From positions 433,491,265 to 433,555,264 of the forward strand of contig NC_085138.1 of NCBI RefSeq assembly GCF_035046485.1: 64,000 bases of DNA, in the 5' to 3' direction. This document shows, in pieces, positions 58,580-64,000 of the stretch. The stretch's first letter is position 1; each line of letters opens with the position of its first letter. The notes below the pieces were generated by a model. It did not search any database. It saw only the letters and a program-made list of their open reading frames with translations, and was not told where the DNA came from. The translations under genes were made by a program, and so were the position numbers. This stretch comes from Aedes albopictus (lineage: Eukaryota > Arthropoda > Insecta > Diptera > Culicidae).

Positions 58580-59256
58580 CACTAGTTTACAGCATTTTTG
58601 AACTCGGTAAGCTGATGATCATTTTTGGTGTAGAATCATGCCCCGAGTTCGAAAACGCGAAGGAAAAAAAATACAGTAGAGCGGAAATTTTTTCGACTTT
58701 CCATACAAGGTTGATTATTTGAAATCGATTTTTGTTCTATTTTTAAGCAAAGTCGCTCACTTCAAACATCTCATTCTCCGTAATCAATGCTCCGATTGAG
58801 CTGAATTTTTTACTGTAACTCGCCTACATATGATATGTCAAATAAACGTCGAGAAAGAATTTTTCAGTTGGTTTTTTCTTATTGAAAAAAATACATTTCT
58901 TGAAAATTTTTTGGGAATTTTGCTAAAATTTAAGAAGATCGTCCCTTAAACTCGCCAATATCTTGAATTTCATCAATCTGACGCAAATCCTGTATTCAGA
59001 TGATCGAATGGTATTGTATTCAGCTTTTAATTTATGGAAAAAGATTTAAAATTGGTTGAACAAAACGCAATATATTTGAATTTTAGTAAATTACATATTT
59101 TGAAAAGTTACAAAACTCGATATTGAGCTAAAACTCAAAAACTGTTCTACTTTAAATTTTTTGAAGGTCGGTTTCGAAATCAGCACTAAATTGTGCTTCA
59201 AAAATTTTGGTCGTTGACAGAAGTTCACGACTTTCGTTTTATTTTGTAAACTTGTG
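58580..59256 (-). mobile_element. 677-bp MITE, copy 4
   Basis: Reverse orientation, cactagtttacagc to attttgtaaacttgtg, with TAA on both sides (58577-58579, 59257-59259). Same length as the other copies. Confidence 0.92.
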
Positions 59257-59259
59257 TAA

Positions 59260-59575
59260 TACCCATCGTCACCTATTTAGTTAACTCAAGAGTTTCGTAA
59301 TGGTGGTTTATTAATATTTAAAGATGAAGATCGTTTGCAATTATTACATTCATTTTTAGAGCGTCGCGTTTTGGTGGTTTATTGCAGAATTGCAGACTGT
59401 CCGGACCACTAGAAATTATTCTCTGACTTCTTCGAGAAAACTCTTCAGAAGCTCCTTCCAGGGAGTCGACGGAGCTTTTTCCGCGTTTTCTTTTTTTCGG
59501 GATTCCTCCCAAATTTTCTGCAGGATTTTTTTTTTCTCTTGACTACTGCAGCACTTTTATATCGCTATTTCGCAT
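59260..59575. other. Short spacer, nothing recognised
   Basis: Contains two GTGGTTTATT tracts and a decayed satellite-like stretch near 59440-59520; no gene. Confidence 0.35.
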
Positions 59576-59968
59576 TGTAGCGATCAAGACGAGCAGCGGA
59601 CTTGAATTGATTCATCCATCCTTCGACGATTGGCTTGAGGAGTTGGTGTCACCAGGGCAAATCACTTTGAACGTTTATGGCAGTTTTCTTCCACACGAAA
59701 TTAGGGAAATCACTAGCATTTTTCTTCAATTCACTACGTTACCACTTCATGGTTTTTAGAGCGATTCATAACCGGTACTAACGTACACTAAACATTTAAT
59801 TTATTTCACTCAATTCCTAGCTCACAATTGAAATACAATTAACGTAACTTAGACACATCACGTTTGATTTGTCGATCCCGGCGAGACATCGAAGGAGTAC
59901 TGGCGATCAGCATCGCTCATGGAAGGCTGAGTCGTACCAATTCATATTTACCTATTTGCATGCAAACA
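59576..59968 (-). mobile_element. Probable Bel/Pao 3' LTR, ~393 bp, minus strand
   Basis: On the minus strand a polypurine tract (GGGGGAGGCAAGA, plus strand 59970-59982) is followed by TGTTTGCATGC, a plausible LTR start. An AATAAA signal (minus, near 59803) lies in the segment, and GATCGCTACA is a candidate LTR end near 59576. Its placement just after Bel/Pao coding sequence supports it. The 3' boundary is tentative. Confidence 0.5.
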
Positions 59969-59984
59969 TCTTGCCTCCCCCAGA

Positions 59985-60267
59985 AATATTCATTTCTGGA
60001 TTAATAATGCCACACTGGTTTTGATGCCGCCACTTCGGTAATGGACTGGGTGTTGCTGGAAGTCAGCAGGCTAGCAGTCATCGGACGTACGTGACTACCC
60101 GTACTATGTATACCATTTTTTCCAAGGTGGAGTTCGTGGATTCTTCTCCGTTGGTCACTGCAATGATGGCAGATTTTCGTCCTTGATAATAACCAGTCGA
60201 TTTCGGTCGATTTTCTCCAGAGGATTTCACCACTTGGGTCTCGGCGGTAAAGTGGCCTAGTACTCTA
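59985..60267 (-). pseudogene. Bel/Pao polyprotein C-terminus, broken
   Basis: Minus-strand continuation of 61192-61375 after removing the foldback (60268-61189). The pieces lie in several frames and read as the C-terminal part of a Bel/Pao integrase domain region, ending near 60060 and then the PPT. Integrase inserts the double-stranded cDNA copy. No frame is continuous. Confidence 0.5.
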
Positions 60268-61189
60268 CAGGGGATGGCCAAAATGTTTGGGATAGGCAAC
60301 TTTTTTTCTCTCACAAAAAAATTCAACATGCTATAACTTTTCGTAGAGTGCATCAAAAAATCTCAAATTTTGACTGTTTATCAACCTGTTATATGTGCAT
60401 CACTGGTACAAATTTGTGCTCGATTGATTAAACTTTTGCAAAGTTATAACCGTTCGGGTGAAACACTATTTTTTAGACAACTCATTTTTGAGCTGTCATA
60501 TCTCGGAAACCAGTAAATCGAATTGAATGAAATTTTGAACGTACACTAACAATATACAGATGCTTCACAAACTATTAAAACATAGATAGTTTTTGAACGT
60601 TGAAAAAAGTTATCATGGATTGACACTTTTTGGATTTTTCTTGAAAAAAGGTATTTTTTTAGGTCAATGTCAATAAATTTTAGTGTTGATGTCCAAAGAT
60701 TTTCCACTTCTGTTCTCAAGTTATCTCTAATCAGATATATTAGAGCCTATTTAGATTGAAGAAAGAACACATTTAGCAATTTTTGTATGGTATTGTAAAT
60801 TTGACTTATTTTCCTCTATATGGGTAAAAATTTCAACCCGGTATAACTTAATTCGTCGTGAGAAAATATTACATTTTATAGCGTTGTATTAGGTATCAAT
60901 ATATTGTTCAAAAACGTTAAAAAATTCATTCAATTCGGTTCACTAGTTTCCGAGATATGACAGCTCAAAAATGTGTTGTCTAAAAAATAGTGTTTTACCC
61001 GAACGGTTCTAACTTTGCGAAAAATTATTCAATCGAGCTCAATTTTGTACCAATCATGCACATATAACAGTTTGATAAACAGTCAAAATTTGAGATTTTT
61101 TGATGCACTCTATGAGAAGTTACAGCATGTTGATTTTTTTTTGTGGGAGAAAAAAAGTTGCCTATCCCAAACATTTTGGCCACCCCCTG
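60268..61189. mobile_element. 922-bp Tc1/mariner-type foldback
   Basis: The long inverted arms (~300 bp or more) begin CAGGGGATGGCCAAAATG at the left and CAGGGGGTGGCCAAAATG (inverse) at the right. TA flanks both sides (60266-60267, 61190-61191). The loop is AT-rich. CAGGG..GGCCAAAATGTTTGGGATAGGC at the termini is of a common insect mariner-type end. No transposase. Inserted in a Bel/Pao remnant. Confidence 0.88.
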
Positions 61190-61191
61190 TA

Positions 61192-61375
61192 GGTGCCAGC
61201 GTCTCCAAATGTCTTGAAAGGCCTTCTGAATCTGCTGCCACTGTGCTAATCGGTTATACGAGACCGATGGAACGTTGGCGTCCGGCACTGTCTATTAGGA
61301 AGAACGCACAAGAAAATGACCCGGGGTTAAAGAATCGAGGTCAGAAGGTTCGTCGCTTAAGGAAGTGAGAGAACG
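61192..61375 (-). pseudogene. Bel/Pao integrase C-terminal region, broken
   Basis: On the minus strand LTPGHFLV appears near 61320, the conserved start of the Bel/Pao integrase C-terminal region, followed in another frame by SYNRLAQWQQIQKAFQDIW and RRWHL (61250-61195). The pattern W..Q....F...W..WH is characteristic. Continues beyond the foldback to 59985. Frame breaks on both sides. Confidence 0.7.
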
Positions 61376-61440
61376 GAAAATCAGACAACACCAGTGCTTG
61401 AAAAACGAAGCGTTTTTCTGCAAACGAAGCAAAATTTGCT

Positions 61441-61712
61441 CCCATATAGCCGAGGCGGTAAACGCACGGGTATTCAGCATGACCATGCTGAGGGTGACGG
61501 GTTCGATTCCCGGTCGGTCCAGGATCTTTTCGTAAAGGAAATTACCTTGACTTCCTTGGGCATAGAGTATCTTCGTGCCTGCCACACGATATACACATGC
61601 AAAATGGTCATTGGCAGAGGAAGCTCTCAGTTAATAACTGTGGAAGTGCTCATAGAACACTAAGCTGAGAAGCAGGCTTTGTCCCAGTGAGGACGTTACG
61701 CCAAGAAGAGGA
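61441..61712 (+). mobile_element. Feilai: Feilai-type SINE, copy 2
   Basis: Plus-strand copy of 2761-3045: box A region (atagccgaggcgg, 61446), box B GGGTTCGATTCC (61499-61510), the same body, and a GCCAAGAAGAGGAGAG end. No clear flanking duplication was seen. Confidence 0.88.
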
Positions 61713-61775
61713 GAGAGGAGGGGGGGGGGGATAAAAATTTTTGCGTGACGTAATAAATGGATGTTCCCTTATGGT
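61713..61775 (+). mobile_element. Partial relative of the 35376 MITE
   Basis: A G-rich run, then ttgcgtgacgtaataaatgg and atgttccctt, the complement of the GGGAGCATCCATTAAGTACGTCACG-type end. Truncated. Confidence 0.6.
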
Positions 61776-62329
61776 GCATATACGGCTTATTTTGATTTAC
61801 TGACCTGCTGTAAAAACGCATAAACAGTTAATTATTGTTTTTTTTTTCTTGTGCCGACCTTTTGAGCCTTCTAAGCAGAATACCCTCTTCGAATGAGTGT
61901 CATCAGTTATTGTGCCTTTTAATTCCACCCTGAGGAAGATTACAAGTGGTAGTCGAAATACACGTATCTGTCAAAGGATAAGCAAAAGAGGGCGGAATTA
62001 AAAGGTACAAAAGGTTTTGTCAATAACTGTTTATTGGTTACCTGGGTTGTTGTGGACGAGCTCGGATGCCAGGCAACCTCGGGATACAGGGTTCTGGAGT
62101 CCTGCTATATCGTTCCACCCACAATTTGCAGTCGCATGCTAAATCTTGGCCACAAAGATGGTCTACGTAGAGGGTGTTACCCTTAGCCAATTACGGTCGT
62201 GGAATCGGTCGAAAATATCGTAGTGAAACAGAGCTGGAGGGAAGCAGAAATTCGTTGATACAACTAGGCGGAAAGCAGAGCACCGTATAACTTGAGTTGC
62301 AGAGTGGCTTTGGCGCTTCAAAGTAATCA
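61776..62329 (+). other. Hammerhead-like RNA fold (61904-62029) in otherwise unknown sequence
   Basis: 61904-62029 can fold: an outer stem CAGTTATTG/CAATAACTG, a 15-16-bp stem CCTTTTAATTCCACC/GGCGGAATTAAAAGG with one mismatch, CTGAGGA (61930-61936), a 6-bp stem GATTAC/GTAGTC, GAAA (61955-61958) and a 4-bp stem ATAC/GTAT ending TC. The core order matches a hammerhead ribozyme, but one extra A precedes stem II and the first stem I pairs next to the cleavage site do not form. Sequence to 62329 is unrecognised. Confidence 0.3.
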
Positions 62330-63105
62330 AGGCGTCTTCAATTTGACTGTGTCTGTCAATGGACCTTTTAACGTGTTTAACAATTCAAGCCATTAATTTG
62401 GAAATCACTGCCACGCTATCTATCGAGTCCTGTAAAAGGCTATTCACCGATTAGAAGTTTTCACAGACAAGGGGATAAACTTCGTTGGATCTGGTAGAGC
62501 GCTGGAAGAAGAGATAAGGAGGTTGACCAATCAGTTAAGTAGTACCTTCACGAATAGCCATTCGTATTGGAGGTTCAACCCTCCCGCAGCTCCCCACATG
62601 CTTGCTTGCTGGGAGAGAATGGTGCACTCGGTGAATGTAAAAGTCGGAGGCGTACCTACATTGCGGAGACTCGACGAGGAATCCTTCTCGACTATGTTAG
62701 CGGAGCCCGGAACTATGATTAATTCTCAACCACTCGCATTTGTACTTCTCACATCTGATTTGGAGAATTTTGACTCTAAATCACTTCCAGATGATGAGTT
62801 CAAAGGGAGTTAAACAGCCTGTCAGGGATCCAGTTTGTGAGAGAGATGCTTTGAAAGCCAGCTGGTCTACGTTACAGATGGTTCTGGATCACTGCTAGAA
62901 ACGTTGGTTGTTGGGGTAGTTAGGGAAACGGATGTGCAAACAAGCGGAAGAGTCCTGCAACGTGCTGTGGCGAAACTAGCTGTGCTTGATTTAGAAAATG
63001 CTGATGACGCAGACGCGGAACTTCTGCCGTCATGCGGGGGAGGATTGCAGCCTAGTGTACCCCTCATTTCAGCAACATCTGAACGTTATCAGTCAACGGA
63101 TTGAG
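62330..63105 (+). pseudogene. Bel/Pao integrase and polyprotein end, broken
   Basis: Plus strand. From 62390 a decayed TCLTIQA..LEIT.TLS.ESCK region (integrase core start), then after a stop INFVGSGRALEEEIRRLTNQ and YWRFNPPAAPHM, the core C-terminal signature, and WERMVHSV and TMINSQPLAFV (62470-62760). The frame changes again near 62815 to VRETDVQTSGRVLQRAVAKL and AVLDLEN (62930-63000), the Bel/Pao polyprotein C-terminal end. Opposite orientation to the remnant at 59985. Non-functional. Confidence 0.75.
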
Positions 63106-63262
63106 GACATTTACATGTAGGTAGAAATACGGAGGTTCTCATATTTTGACTGGATGAGCAGTGATTAGCCTTTAAATAGGCTACATTTTACGAATTCGTA
63201 TGAGGTAGTTCTCTCAGTTGAGCTAAAGGAATTGTACACTTTTCTATTTACTGTACGCATAA
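63106..63262. other. Spacer, nothing recognised
   Basis: About 150 bp between the Bel/Pao remnant and the hairpin. No repeat. Confidence 0.4.
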
Positions 63263-63396
63263 ACTAGATGTTGGATTCCTCGGCTATGCAGTCTCCAAAC
63301 TCCTTGGAACGACAACGGGTTTAACTCGGACGAATTAAACCCGTTGTCGTTCCAAGGAGTTTGGAGACTGCATAGCCGAGAAATCCAACATCTAGT
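63263..63396. repeat. Near-perfect hairpin, ~62-bp arms and 10-nt loop
   Basis: The arms 63263-63324 and 63335-63396 are inverse copies with two mismatches; the loop is CTCGGACGAA. A GTACGCATAAA direct repeat lies just outside both arms (63253 and 63430). Perfect at this length suggests a recent fold-back event or a selected hairpin. Confidence 0.9.
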
Positions 63397-64000
63397 GCAT
63401 CCAAACAGTCGAACACTCAAACCTCCAGTGTACGCATAAATAAATATTATTTCAGCTTCGAGCTTACTCACTCCTAAATACGAGTTTTGCTACGCAGAAT
63501 GTCTGGAAGTAGTTTTTGACCACACCATGGAAGGTTCTGATGGGAATCCTTCTTTTGGAAATCCATAGAGATCCAAATTTTCATAGATATTCAAGCAGTA
63601 GAAGCAAAGATATACTTTGCGCCGCGTAGTATATACTTAAAAATGTCTCGCTTTTTTTAGTCAGCATCAGCGTAATGTTAGTGGTGGTGGTCGCGACTAA
63701 GAATTAAAGATTAAACGCGATTATACACTTTTTTAAAACTTTTCTTATTTTCACGCCCTCAACATATATAACCCTCTGATATATTATGAGGAACTCTTAG
63801 AAACTGTTGGCTAAATTTCCAAAGATACTCTGTAAGAAATGCTGGACAGAACTTCTGGTGGAATTCTACGTTACAAAGAAAACTAATCCACGAAAATCTG
63901 CATTCATTGGCTGTAGTGCATAACAAGCACGCCAATGTCAGCTGAGGGGCCAAATGCAGTGAAATCTTTGAAAAATGCTGAAGAAATCTTAGGAAGAAAT
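63397..64000. repeat. Spacer and weak GGAATTCC-type satellite
   Basis: 63397-63540 unrecognised. From 63540 to the end weak satellite units appear (gaatccttcttttggaaatc, cttctggtggaattc). Confidence 0.4.

Noticed and set aside
1..64000. Bacterial, phage or plasmid operons
   Set aside because: No compact gene order, ribosome-binding sites or prokaryotic genes; all recognisable coding remains are insect-type retroelements.

Overview
The window is eukaryotic nuclear DNA that reads like a culicine mosquito genome, most likely Aedes. The reasons are two full-length Feilai-type tRNA-derived SINEs, RTE/JAM1-like non-LTR retrotransposon wreckage, Bel/Pao integrase remnants, many foldback and MITE elements with clean target-site duplications, and kilobases of degenerate GGAATTCC-rich satellite that fills non-coding Aedes DNA. 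There is no bacterial or viral gene organisation, no rRNA, no convincing functional tRNA and no intact host protein-coding gene. The window is best read as intergenic or giant-intron sequence; short GC-richer, repeat-free islands may hold regulatory DNA or exons. Nearly every open frame is a by-product of stop-poor tandem repeats.

Layout. 1-2.4 kb: repeat-poor DNA with a possible core promoter, untranslated first exon and splice donor. 2.6-5.8 kb: a ~95-bp satellite interrupted by a Feilai SINE with 13-bp duplication and by a foldback. 5.8-8.1 kb: GGAATTCC satellite. 8.1-11.3 kb: a decayed minus-strand RTE-type LINE split by an 881-bp foldback with 9-bp duplication. 11.3-18.6 kb: a GC-rich island, satellite, an LTR-like promoter segment and short inverted-repeat elements. 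18.8-28 kb: the first two copies of a 677-bp MITE, CCCAAGTAAC-ended elements, and a 2.2-kb insert carrying a broken DUF4780-like frame between direct repeats. 28-35 kb: satellites with a RTE 3' end. 35-44 kb: nested foldbacks, a hAT-like palindrome with 8-bp duplication, a Helitron-like element and tRNA-like sequences. 44-51 kb: satellites, a second LINE and an unclassified element in two copies. 52-57 kb: (TTATTGG)n and (TTATTG)n arrays, one of them split by the third 677-bp MITE. 57-64 kb: a non-repeat island, the fourth 677-bp MITE, Bel/Pao remains in both orientations, a mariner-type foldback, a second Feilai, a structured hammerhead-like RNA motif and a near-perfect 62-bp-arm hairpin.

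The strongest results are (1) the 677-bp MITE family: four copies of equal length, each with a TTA/TAA duplication, one of them dating the expansion of a ~225-unit TTATTGG array; (2) that array itself, a dense CCAAT-box (NF-Y-type) motif series, next to a hexamer array of SOX-type motifs; (3) several insertions whose removal restores the pre-insertion sequence; and (4) a hammerhead-like RNA fold at 61.9 kb. I did not find a gene-encoded new system. The novelty is in repeat biology, and all family names come from recognition by eye, without database search.
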